Part shown: positions 45,293 through 53,413 of the stretch, piece after piece
Numbering within the stretch: position 1 is the stretch's first letter
Layout of the letters: every line of letters starts with the position of its first letter
Assembly (NCBI GenBank): GCA_030426265.1
Contig: JAUHYP010000012.1
Coordinates: 1-64,000, forward strand
Source of the DNA: Gammaproteobacteria bacterium
GTDB taxonomy: Bacteria; Pseudomonadota; Gammaproteobacteria; Xanthomonadales; SZUA-36
Direction of reading: 5' to 3'
Length of the DNA: 64,000 nt
Notes under the pieces: generated by a model
The model's database searches: none
What the model saw: the letters and a program-made list of their open reading frames with translations, nothing else
Told to the model about the DNA's origin: nothing
Position numbers and translations under genes: made by a program

Positions 45293-46570
45293 ATGCACAT
45301 TCAACAGCTCCTGCTCAAACAATTTCGTGGGTCTAGTGAGCTTCCTCTAGAGCTGGATAAACGTTTGAATGTTTTTGCGGGGATGAATGGCGCGGGGAAA
45401 TCTAGTGTTCTTGATGCCGCTGCCATTTTACTTTCATGGCTTGCCAATCGAATCAAGCGTTCAACAGCTTCAGGTCGGCCGATTACAGAATCTGATATTC
45501 GTAATGGTGAGCAAGCTGCTGGACTCAAGGTCATCATCGTGGATGCTGGAAGCAGTTTTGGGTGGAGCCTAGCAAAAGTCAAGCGAGGCTACGCGAGTAG
45601 GAATTTTGTTTCTGAGCTTTCCAGCGCAACGAATAAGGCAAAGGAGATTCAAACATTAATCTCTGAGTTTGATGGAAACATCAATATTCCTCTGTTTGCC
45701 TACTATCCGGTCAATCGATCAGTTCTTGATATTCCGCTGAGGATACGTAGCAGGCATAAGTTTGATCTTCTATCCACGTACGATGACTCTTTGACAAGCG
45801 GAGCAAACTTCAGAACGTTTTTTGAATGGTTTCGCGAAAGAGAGGACTTAGAAAATGAGAACCGAAAATACCAAGGTCAATTGGTAAAGCCGGAAGGCTT
45901 TCAGTTTCCCGATGGGCAGCTAAGTGCTGTTCGAAGTGCTCTTGAAATGTTCATGCCGGATTTCTCTAACTTGACGGTGCGGCGAAACCCACTACGCATG
46001 GAAGTGGAAAAGCTAGGGCAGAGGTTAACGGTTAACCAACTCTCTGACGGTGAAAAATGCCTGATGGCCATGGTAGGTGACCTTGCGCGTCGGCTGGCAA
46101 TCGCTAACCCCAAGCTTGGCAACCCTCTGAAAGGTGAGGGAATTGTTCTGATAGATGAAATTGATATGCATCTTCACCCAAAATGGCAACGCACAGTTGT
46201 GCCTAATTTATTGAAGGTGTTTCCCAACTGCCAGTTCATTATCTCGACGCACTCACCTCATGTGATCACGCATGTGCATCCAAAGAATCTTCATTTGATG
46301 CATTTGGTTGATGGAGAGCTACGAGTAATGCGGCCTGAGGAGTCTTATGGAAAAACTGTTGAAAGAGTTCTTGAAGACTTGATGGACCTTCAGACGACCA
46401 GACCAGATGAAGTTCAGCGTTTGTTGCGCAAGACATATGAATTAATAGAGAAGAGCGAGTTTGTGGCCGCTCGTGACTCAATAGAGTCTCTTGAAAAAGA
46501 AATTGGCGACGACCCAGAACTCGCGAAGGCAGAAGTGCTAATTAAACGGAAGGAATTGATCGGTAAATGA
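45293..46570 (+). CDS. Septu-like ATPase (PtuA-type)
   Basis: A 425-residue SMC/OLD-style ATPase. The Walker A GMNGAGKS is at 30-37; the phrase FAYYPVNRSVLDIPLRIR near 134-151 is characteristic of PtuA and retron-Eco78 ATPases; the ABC signature region LSDGEKCLMAMV lies near 254, Walker B IVLIDEIDMHLHP near 283 and the switch histidine in STHSPHVI near 321. The C-terminus is helical and probably contacts the nuclease. In Septu-type defence the ATPase controls an HNH nuclease that is released on phage infection. It overlaps the downstream HNH gene by 4 bases (ATGA). No reverse transcriptase or msr-msd RNA was seen next to it. Confidence 0.88.
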   Translation: MHIQQLLLKQFRGSSELPLELDKRLNVFAGMNGAGKSSVLDAAAILLSWLANRIKRSTASGRPITESDIRNGEQAAGLKVIIVDAGSSFGWSLAKVKRGYASRNFVSELSSATNKAKEIQTLISEFDGNINIPLFAYYPVNRSVLDIPLRIRSRHKFDLLSTYDDSLTSGANFRTFFEWFREREDLENENRKYQGQLVKPEGFQFPDGQLSAVRSALEMFMPDFSNLTVRRNPLRMEVEKLGQRLTVNQLSDGEKCLMAMVGDLARRLAIANPKLGNPLKGEGIVLIDEIDMHLHPKWQRTVVPNLLKVFPNCQFIISTHSPHVITHVHPKNLHLMHLVDGELRVMRPEESYGKTVERVLEDLMDLQTTRPDEVQRLLRKTYELIEKSEFVAARDSIESLEKEIGDDPELAKAEVLIKRKELIGK

Positions 46571-47199
46571 AGCACTTCATCAAGAGGGCTGAACCGCAGT
46601 CATTTTCGGCCTGGAAGGCGCAACAAAACGATGATTGGATTCCAACATATAGTGATCTTGGTGGTGTCGAAAAGAGAGATGTGAAATCTGCCTTGATGGT
46701 CGAACAAGGCTACATCTGCTGCTATTGCGAGCGAGGTCTAAAAGAACACGACTCACATATTGAGCATTTTCAGCCTCAGAGTGATCCGGACGTAGACCCT
46801 TTAGACTTCAGCAATATGATTTGTTCGTGTCAAAAAAGTACGTCAAAGGGTGAACCGCGCCATTGTGGGACCCTCAAAGCTGAGTGGTTTGACTCTACTC
46901 TTTTGATCAGTCCACTTAACCCAAGATGTGAAGATCGATTTTCGTACTTAGTAGACGGAGAAATTCAACCTGCCATTTCAAATGATATTGGAGCGCAGAC
47001 AACGATTGCGAAGCTCGGTTTGGATATTCCAAAGTTGAAAGCATTGAGAGCGAAAACGATTGATCCGTTTCTTGATGAAAACTTGACTCATGAGGATGTG
47101 CGACAGTTCGTGAACGCCTATCTAGAGCAGGACGAACAAGGGAAGTTTCAAGATTTTTGGACAACAATCAGGTATTTGTTTCGGGGCTACGTAACCTGA
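46567..47199 (+). CDS. HNH endonuclease of the PtuB / TIGR02646 type
   Basis: A 210-residue nuclease. The zinc-binding and catalytic core reads ICCYCERG (Cys51, Cys54), SHIEHFQPQ (His64, Glu66, His67), LDFSNMICSC (Asn83, Cys86 or Cys88) and PRHCG. This arrangement is that of the retron/Septu-associated HNH family. Together with the overlapping ATPase it should act as a defence effector that degrades DNA. The C-terminal half is helical. Base composition is AT-rich like its partner, so the pair came in as one unit. Confidence 0.88.
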   Translation: MKHFIKRAEPQSFSAWKAQQNDDWIPTYSDLGGVEKRDVKSALMVEQGYICCYCERGLKEHDSHIEHFQPQSDPDVDPLDFSNMICSCQKSTSKGEPRHCGTLKAEWFDSTLLISPLNPRCEDRFSYLVDGEIQPAISNDIGAQTTIAKLGLDIPKLKALRAKTIDPFLDENLTHEDVRQFVNAYLEQDEQGKFQDFWTTIRYLFRGYVT

Positions 47200-47380
47200 C
47201 AATGCAAAGAAATCGGAATCTTTGGGGTCAGAGCGAATACGCTTCATTTTGGTCTGGCGAAAGCTGTTTAGGGTCAGATTAGAAAAGCAGACACCCACCA
47301 GAGGGTAAGAGCTCTTTTCCTGCGGTTGAGGGGGTGTGAAGGCTGAAGCGGCGAGGGCGATCGGCGTTCAGGATCGGAGG

Positions 47381-47580
47381 ATGCCACGCTCGCCACGCCG
47401 AACCGTTCCTAGGATTCCACTCCATGTCGTGCAGCGTGGCAACAATAGCCAAGCGGTGTTTTTTTGCGATTCGGATTATCGCTGCTACCTGGAGAAGCTG
47501 TTCGAATCAGTGAGCCGCTGAGGCGTGTTTGCGCACGCGTTCGTGCGCACGACCAACCATGTTTGACTGTTGATCAAGAA
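47381..47580 (+). pseudogene. Remnant of a REP-associated (Y1, IS200-like) transposase
   Basis: From ATG 47381 the frame reads MPRSPRRTVPRIPLHVVQRGNNSQAVFFCDSDYRCYLEKLFESVSR, which is the conserved start of RAYT/Y1 transposases. It then hits a TGA at 47519, continues in the same frame with GVFAHAFVRTTNHV, and hits another TGA where the catalytic HxH (TNHVH) would end. The rest of the gene is missing. The upstream GGGGTCAGAGCGAATACG at about 47224 is like the leader often found before such genes. The gene is dead by nonsense mutations and truncation. Confidence 0.82.
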
Positions 47581-47724
47581 AAGGCCTCTAACCACTTGTC
47601 TACGATCCCTTGACGTGCCCCAGGTTCTGCGTACACCCACCAAAGTTAGTTAAGCTCGCCCTTCGAACTTCACCGGACTGATGCTACCCAGTCTCAAGCG
47701 AAAGTTCCCCCTAAATTGGGACAG

Positions 47725-47856
47725 TTCAACCTGGATGAAGTCCGGGAAATCACCTGGCGCTGGATGGTCGAATACAACGAGGAAAGAGACTATGACATCC
47801 TCAGCGGATTGACTCGCGCGGAGGCGCTGGAGAACTTTGAGCCGCTAACTAACTAG
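47725..47856 (+). pseudogene. 3' fragment of an IS3-family transposase (orfB)
   Basis: The frame FNLDEVREITWRWMVEYNEERDYDILSGLTRAEALENF ends at TAG 47854-47856. This is the C-terminal part of an IS3-type integrase core, normally about 280 residues long. Nothing upstream in this frame continues the catalytic domain. The stretch 47581-47724 holds further debris without a readable gene. Confidence 0.8.
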
Positions 47857-47863
47857 CTATCCT

Positions 47864-48031
47864 TATAACGGGGGAGCTTACGATATTCCGCGTCTTGTTA
47901 ATTTCGCCCGTCAACAGGCTCGCACGCGTGGGCTTGATCCGAAGTCGGCCTGCGTAGAGCTTTACAAGCTCGCATTGGAACACGGAATTGATGTCTACGG
48001 CGCACGAAGCATCCGCGATGAGGTACGGAAA
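47864..48031 (+). pseudogene. Unidentified coding fragment between IS debris and the Gabija-like operon
   Basis: An open frame reads YNGGAYDIPRLVNFARQQARTRGLDPKSACVELYKLALEHGIDVYGARSIRDEVRKLGKKQNA. It has no start codon at its 5' end and runs into the convergent helicase gene, beyond which its reading is only antisense. The residue mix is protein-like, but I do not recognise a family. It may be a truncated gene cut by the insertion that brought the neighbouring module. Confidence 0.4.
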
Positions 48032-49849
48032 CTAGGTAAGAAGCAGAACGCAAGGATCGCCCTCCGGCGTCAGTATCGTTGTTTGTTCCATCGCACGCGT
48101 AATGCTGACACGGAAGTTTTGCCTTGCTTGGCCAAGGTCCTGGTTTCTGGCGTTGCCACGCACGATCCGATCAGGATTGGAGATGATGTTTCCATTCTTA
48201 CGTCGCGGCCATCCCTCAAAAATAATGACCTCATCGAACTGCTTCCCTTTGGCCTTATGCATATTCATTACGACGACGCCGGATTCGGGCCGACCGGCGC
48301 GTGCGAAATGTTCCTGGACAAATGCGCGCTGGACGACCTCCAGCGCACGTGCATAGGTCAAAGAATCGCGCCAAATTTGCGAGAGCGCAGTTCGCAACTG
48401 CGCACCCCGGCCAAGCAGGCGCAAATTTCTGGATTCAGTTGCCACTTCCCGAAGGCGTTTGCATTCTCCTGCTTCCAGAACGGTTCTGACTGCGCGCCAG
48501 TCAATCTCCGGGTCACCGGAAAGTGCAATGGCTCGGGCATTTCTGTAGGTGTCCAACATTGGCAGTACAAGGCTGTTCCGGGCGATTTCTTTCTTATTCC
48601 TTTTAGCCTGTACGGCCCTCTCCAGCGCCGCGTTGATCCTTGCAGACTCTTCTATATGTGTTTTTGCAGGTGTGACACCGCCGCGTCCTTCATAAAAATT
48701 GCAGACGAGTTTGACGAAGGAGCCAAAATCACCCTCTGGTGATTTTGGCTGAAGTAAAAAAGCGATGACTTCAGCGGCGAGGATTGCGGCTTCAACATCG
48801 ACGGCTGCGGTGTGACTAACGGGAGGCAACTGGCCCTGCTGTGAGCGCAAATGATCTGAGACCGCCCGCGTCATTTTCCTTGTCGGAACGAGTACGGCAA
48901 TAGACCAGTCCTCCTTTCCGCTGTCCAGTTGGCGTTTCCTCGCCTGCAATACCTGTGTCTTTATGGCAGCGTAAGCCTGGTTCTGGTTCGGGGCATAAGT
49001 GTTAACGGTGATGCCGCAATAGGTCTCACTCCCGAACGCCCCTCCCAAAATGTCGTTTCCAAATTTTGCAATGTCAGTGCCAGCACTACGGAAATTGTCG
49101 TTCCGTAAGTCAAACTCAGTTGGCCCGAACACTTCCCGGTAGTGATTAATCCTCTCCGGGTCGGCACCGATGAATTCATAAATCCGTTGTTCCGGATCGG
49201 CAAGAGCAATGACCTCGCTGCCATGCCCCAATGCCTGTACAACATTCCATTGGTCAGCATCCGTATCCTGGAATTCATCAAGGATGATGTAAGGGTAGGC
49301 TTCTGAAATAAGCACCCGGATTTTCTGACTGCCATGGAGGATTTCTGCCGTAAGCTCAGCGAACAGGTCAAAACAAACCCGTCCGTCCTCAAATGCAAGG
49401 CGCTTCCGTTCGTCCAGCTCCCTTGCGGCTTTCTCATTGGCTTGCGCGTCCGTAAGTTTGGAAGCAGCCGGATATTCATTTCGTATGGAAGCCAGCGCGA
49501 TTGCTTCTGCAGATGGCGTTAACAAGGTGATTTTTCTTGGCAACCCGATTAGATAACCGTGTGAGCGGATAAGCCGCCAGAAGAAGGCGTGGTATGTATC
49601 AATTTCGATGGCACGCTTGTCTTCGTTCTCAATCTCAGTGGATTTTGAGAGGGATTCGACAATTCGTGCGACGGTGGGGCGGGCGAAACTAAGGAATATG
49701 ACTTTCTGACTATGCCGTAACGACTCCCGTACGATCTTTCCGGCTTTCAGTGTCGCAACTGTCGTCTTACCAGAGCCAGGGCCACCAAGTACCAGCAGAT
49801 TTCCGGAAGCCGCTAATACACCCTTCTGTGCATCGGAGAGCTCAAACAA
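48032..49849 (-). CDS. UvrD/Rep-type helicase, GajB-like
   Basis: A 605-residue superfamily 1 helicase. Motifs in order: Walker A GGPGSGKTT (about 22-30), the UvrD Ia-like ARPTVARIV, motif II DEFQDTDADQW near 192-202, motif IV DPEQRIYEF, motif V VVVMNMHKAKGKQFDEV and motif VI QNFRVSITRAME. In Gabija the GajB helicase works with the GajA nuclease and senses DNA ends. The start overlaps the gajA-like gene by 8 bases. It is about 100 residues longer than the commonly cited GajB, so it should be called Gabija-like. Confidence 0.85.
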   Translation of the reverse strand: MFELSDAQKGVLAASGNLLVLGGPGSGKTTVATLKAGKIVRESLRHSQKVIFLSFARPTVARIVESLSKSTEIENEDKRAIEIDTYHAFFWRLIRSHGYLIGLPRKITLLTPSAEAIALASIRNEYPAASKLTDAQANEKAARELDERKRLAFEDGRVCFDLFAELTAEILHGSQKIRVLISEAYPYIILDEFQDTDADQWNVVQALGHGSEVIALADPEQRIYEFIGADPERINHYREVFGPTEFDLRNDNFRSAGTDIAKFGNDILGGAFGSETYCGITVNTYAPNQNQAYAAIKTQVLQARKRQLDSGKEDWSIAVLVPTRKMTRAVSDHLRSQQGQLPPVSHTAAVDVEAAILAAEVIAFLLQPKSPEGDFGSFVKLVCNFYEGRGGVTPAKTHIEESARINAALERAVQAKRNKKEIARNSLVLPMLDTYRNARAIALSGDPEIDWRAVRTVLEAGECKRLREVATESRNLRLLGRGAQLRTALSQIWRDSLTYARALEVVQRAFVQEHFARAGRPESGVVVMNMHKAKGKQFDEVIIFEGWPRRKNGNIISNPDRIVRGNARNQDLGQARQNFRVSITRAMEQTTILTPEGDPCVLLLT

Positions 49850-51626
49850 TGTCCGCTACACCCGCCGCAGCCCCTTCTTCTGTGTCAGCCGCCTCGTCCT
49901 CTTCAGTCGTTGAGGGACTACAATGCGCGCGGAGTGCGGTACAGGTTTGCCTGATCCATAGGGGGACTTCGTCTTCACTGCAAGTTACTAGGAAATCCGC
50001 GATGCTGTGGCTTCCCTTGGCCCAGCCGAAATAGTCTGAAAGGGCATTGGCAGAATCGGATTTTGGGTCTCCGAATTTATCTGTCAGGTGTTGTGGCCAG
50101 TCGAGCTCGTCAGCAAAGCGCTCTAATGCCCCTTGGGTCGTGTTCTTGAGAACTAGGTCTTCGAATCCATGTTCCTCATGCATGTACAGGTGATCGACCT
50201 GGGCATCAATCTTCCCTTCGTCGTCCTCACTTTGCTTGTCACAAACAGCAAATACCTCCTTGCCAAGCCCCTTGTATAGCTGGCCCAGGTCAGCAATTTG
50301 AGAATCCGTACCGGCATCGAGCGTTGTAATACCGAGGGATTCCAGTGAGGAATATGTTCCCGGGTCAAGTTCCGACAATCGGCGCGCTGCGGCGGGCATC
50401 GCCGCAGCTTCGGTTGCACCTTCGGCAATCAGAACGCGGCGGGAAAGAAGCGCTTCGCAAAACCTCGTGCGGAACTCTCTTCTGTAACGTTTGTGTTTCA
50501 CGCTGGACGGCAGGTTTACGGAGGCTGGATGCAGCACCCCATCAGGACCGCGCGAAAGAATAACTGTCTCCGACAGGTCAAACTCTTCAAGGACATAAGG
50601 GGAATGCGAAGTAAAGAGCGACTGCGCCGATAGTTTGCGAACCTCATGCACTATTCTTTTCTGAGCATATGGCGGGATAGCGGTCTCGGGTTCCTCCATA
50701 GCGAAGACGACGTTCTGCTTGTCGGCGGCGATTTGCGAGAGCATCGCAAGTACGAGCAGATTAATTGTTCCCGTGCCCTGGCGATAGAACGGGGCGGCAT
50801 GCGTGCCTTCCCCAGTTGCGACGAACGCTGTTATGACTTTGCGCAGATGCTCGCGTGTCAGATTGGAAACTTTAAGGTGAGGGGCGACCCCCCACTCTTT
50901 TGGGACGAACTTTTTGATTGAAGCTTCAATGCTTTGAAGTACCCCAGAAATGCCCAGCCCTGGGTCAGCAGCGACTTCATGCTTTGCCAGTTCCGCTATG
51001 GTTTTTTCCCACATCTTCGGGCGGATTTCTTTCTGGCGAAGGATGATGTCCAAAAGGCTGCCGCGCTCAATGCTTAGCGCACGTGAACCGGTGCGCAGTG
51101 AACGCAGGTAAAGAAAGCCGCAATACTGTTTGTCTTTTCTAAGGAACGATTGCCGGTCGCCTTCATCATCACTTTTTGAAAAATAGGTGTCTCCGGTGAA
51201 GTCGTCTTCGTCCTGGCTATATGAGCCGGAAAAGGCAACCCGCAGGGCGTGGATGACTTGGTCCTGATCGACATTTACGGGCGGCGGGGTGGTCAACAGT
51301 TCGCGCTTTTCCTCGTCCCACCACTCGATACAGTCTTTGAAACGTACGCGTTGTTCTTCATTGAGCTTGGTGATAATGGCTTCAATCTGAATTACCGGCG
51401 CATCCGCCCCCTCTGAGTTTGCCTCGTACTCTCCGAGGTAGAAATCGTGCTCATCTACGATGGGACGTCGGCCAAGCCGCTCCGGCCCGAGCACAAGGTC
51501 CAGCGCTTCAAAAATGGTCGATTTGCCAACATTGTTGTCGCCGATAAGGACAACGTGATCGGGAAAGAGCAGTTCAGCCTCGCGTATCCCTCTGAAGTTC
51601 TTGATTGTGAGTTTGCTTATTTTCAT
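49842..51626 (-). CDS. OLD-family ATPase/TOPRIM nuclease, GajA-like
   Basis: A 594-residue protein, close to the usual GajA length. The N-terminal ATPase has Walker A GDNNVGKST (29-37), a signature region RQGTGTINLLVLAML and Walker B VVFAMEEPETAIPPYAQ. The C-terminal TOPRIM domain has IAEGATEAAAMP near 400 and FAVCDKQSEDDE near 455-466, though the usual DxD is here DKQ followed by an acidic run. GajA is a nucleotide-gated DNA nickase that, with GajB, protects against phage. It is the first gene of the operon and overlaps its partner by 8 bases. The C-terminal tail is acidic and low complexity. Confidence 0.87.
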   Translation of the reverse strand: MKISKLTIKNFRGIREAELLFPDHVVLIGDNNVGKSTIFEALDLVLGPERLGRRPIVDEHDFYLGEYEANSEGADAPVIQIEAIITKLNEEQRVRFKDCIEWWDEEKRELLTTPPPVNVDQDQVIHALRVAFSGSYSQDEDDFTGDTYFSKSDDEGDRQSFLRKDKQYCGFLYLRSLRTGSRALSIERGSLLDIILRQKEIRPKMWEKTIAELAKHEVAADPGLGISGVLQSIEASIKKFVPKEWGVAPHLKVSNLTREHLRKVITAFVATGEGTHAAPFYRQGTGTINLLVLAMLSQIAADKQNVVFAMEEPETAIPPYAQKRIVHEVRKLSAQSLFTSHSPYVLEEFDLSETVILSRGPDGVLHPASVNLPSSVKHKRYRREFRTRFCEALLSRRVLIAEGATEAAAMPAAARRLSELDPGTYSSLESLGITTLDAGTDSQIADLGQLYKGLGKEVFAVCDKQSEDDEGKIDAQVDHLYMHEEHGFEDLVLKNTTQGALERFADELDWPQHLTDKFGDPKSDSANALSDYFGWAKGSHSIADFLVTCSEDEVPLWIRQTCTALRAHCSPSTTEEDEAADTEEGAAAGVADIV

Positions 51627-51686
51627 TCTGCTTTGCCGTTTTCTTCGCTAGTCCGGCTCGCATCTGCACACTCCTGAGTGAACATT

Positions 51687-51854
51687 TCAGAGCTTACCCT
51701 GAATATTGTCGATTAATTGCGTCCTGACATCCTTGCCTTGATCGTCCTTAACCGCAATGAGGTACAGCCCTTTTCCGCCCATGGCCTTATCCCACAATTC
51801 GCCGATCAGCTTCTTTTCCTCTGTGTCAGAAAAAGGGGTCGGATGCAATTTCAT
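51687..51854 (-). pseudogene. Orphan C-terminal gene fragment
   Basis: A 55-residue frame MKLHPTPFSDTEEKKLIGELWDKAMGGKGLYLIAVKDDQGKDVRTQLIDNIQGKL lies in the gap between the GajA-like start and the PD-(D/E)XK gene. The sequence is protein-like and reads as the end of a larger protein; the 5' continuation overlaps the neighbouring gene's tail in another frame and is not convincing. I cannot name the family. It may also be a short real gene, but no ribosome site is obvious. Confidence 0.35.
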
Positions 51855-51927
51855 TCCACGATATCTGGGCACAGATTCTAGAGCTAGGAGAGGACATTGG
51901 ATGCGACCACATTTTTGTGAATGTTGG

Positions 51928-53334
51928 CTACGCGTCTTCTTGGCTGTCACTTGGCAACTCGAACTCGCGCGCCCAAACCAGGCCCTTATCCGGAATTCTT
52001 GCTTGTTCACTAGGAACACTGTTTGTCGAATTCTGTGTAATCTCCTTTTTGACCTTCGGTGCCGGCGGAATCCAGTTTTTGAGGTGCTGGCCTACATCTA
52101 TGTAGAAGCGAACCAATTCACGCTCTGCTTGTTCAACAAACTTTCGTTTTTGCTGAAACGTGCCGGCCAGGTCAACAACCCGGACCACCTCCAATCCCAC
52201 GGGAAGCGCCTTACAACCATCCGGTATGAGCCGGTTCGCATCCTCCCTTAATTCGACCACAGACTGAATCGTATCCGCGGTTCTTCCCGGCCACCGAGCA
52301 CGAATCAATGATTTGGAATCTCCAGAGTCGATCTGGCGAATCAACCAATTGATACTGGCCGAAGCGAACTTCTTGTCCTTCGGGCATTGAACGCCCATCG
52401 CGAAGACCAATGCGCGTCTAGCGAAGTCGGCGGATACCGAAAGCCTGCCTGCCGCGTTAGGAATGTCAAACTGATCAGAAAGTGTCTGAGAATTGACTAG
52501 CTCATCAACATGAGTTCTTATTCTAAGTTCGGGATCGCCCGCTTGTTTCCTTGTCATCACCAGGGACACTGGCTTCGCTACCGCCAAGGTCATTTGGAGC
52601 GCAAGAAATCGGGTCAATTGCTGCCAACTGCTCACCGCTTGGTTGACGTTCTCGGCACCCTTGAGCAGCTTCATTCCCTGCAGGACATCACTTGAAGTCT
52701 TGCGCCAACCAGCCCCAATCTCCGTCATCAGTGACACACCGGATCTAGGGTGTTGAAGGTAGCGAATCAGTTCATCGAGAATGAAGGCCTGCTCAGGGTC
52801 ATCGACCTGTTTGTGTTCCGCCAAAAGAACTGCACTGGACACCAAAGACAGCCAACTGAAATGGAAAAGGCCCAATTTCCCAAGCTTGGCCTTCGAGACC
52901 GGCGTCGGATGGTGAGTTGGAAGCGCAGCGAACTGATTCGAGATCGTGATCAGGGCATCACATTGAAGATCCCTTGCCAAGGGGATGTAGGACTCGATTT
53001 GCGCGGGAGTGAGTTCGTTACTTCCGACTTTGGCCTCAACCAATGCTGTCCAGGTACTGCGACCCGTATCGACCACGATCAACCCATCCGGTCGAAGTTT
53101 CCCCAGCTCTTTTGATTTCGCGACGACCTCTGTGAAGCCAAAGATTCGAGTACGCACTCCCCCCGGAGCACCGACGCTTTGGAGCAATTCGAGGGCGTAT
53201 GTTGGAACGACTCTGAATGTGGCTAGCAGAAGCGAAGTGGCGCGTTCTTCTTTCTTTGATTCAGGGAGTGTCGGTATTAGTCGAGCAACGTCGGCACATT
53301 TAAGCTTGTGAAGAACTGCTAGTTCCTGACTCAC
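51928..53334 (-). CDS. PD-(D/E)XK nuclease-domain protein of an unassigned defence module
   Basis: A 468-residue protein. The N-terminal 150 residues carry a restriction-endonuclease-like core: LRPDGLIVVD with Asp83, then WTALVEAKVGSNELTPAQIESY with Glu100 and Lys102, which is the PD-(D/E)XK signature. The remaining 300 residues are mostly helical without a motif I recognise; the last 50 are charged and probably flexible. It lies 79 bases downstream of the PLD-SNF2 helicase gene on the same strand and shares its intermediate GC content, so the two probably form one operon and function together. Confidence 0.72.
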   Translation of the reverse strand: MSQELAVLHKLKCADVARLIPTLPESKKEERATSLLLATFRVVPTYALELLQSVGAPGGVRTRIFGFTEVVAKSKELGKLRPDGLIVVDTGRSTWTALVEAKVGSNELTPAQIESYIPLARDLQCDALITISNQFAALPTHHPTPVSKAKLGKLGLFHFSWLSLVSSAVLLAEHKQVDDPEQAFILDELIRYLQHPRSGVSLMTEIGAGWRKTSSDVLQGMKLLKGAENVNQAVSSWQQLTRFLALQMTLAVAKPVSLVMTRKQAGDPELRIRTHVDELVNSQTLSDQFDIPNAAGRLSVSADFARRALVFAMGVQCPKDKKFASASINWLIRQIDSGDSKSLIRARWPGRTADTIQSVVELREDANRLIPDGCKALPVGLEVVRVVDLAGTFQQKRKFVEQAERELVRFYIDVGQHLKNWIPPAPKVKKEITQNSTNSVPSEQARIPDKGLVWAREFELPSDSQEDA

Positions 53335-53413
53335 CTCAGCACCCCCTAATCCAAATATTTAAGACCCAAGAATAGCGCAACCCTTGCGGTGACACTGGTT
53401 TTCGACAAGGTGT

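Noticed and set aside
47975-48742. Plus-strand 255-residue frame over the helicase 3' end
   Set aside because: Beyond 48031 it is antisense to the clear UvrD-type helicase; only the first part may be a genuine fragment.
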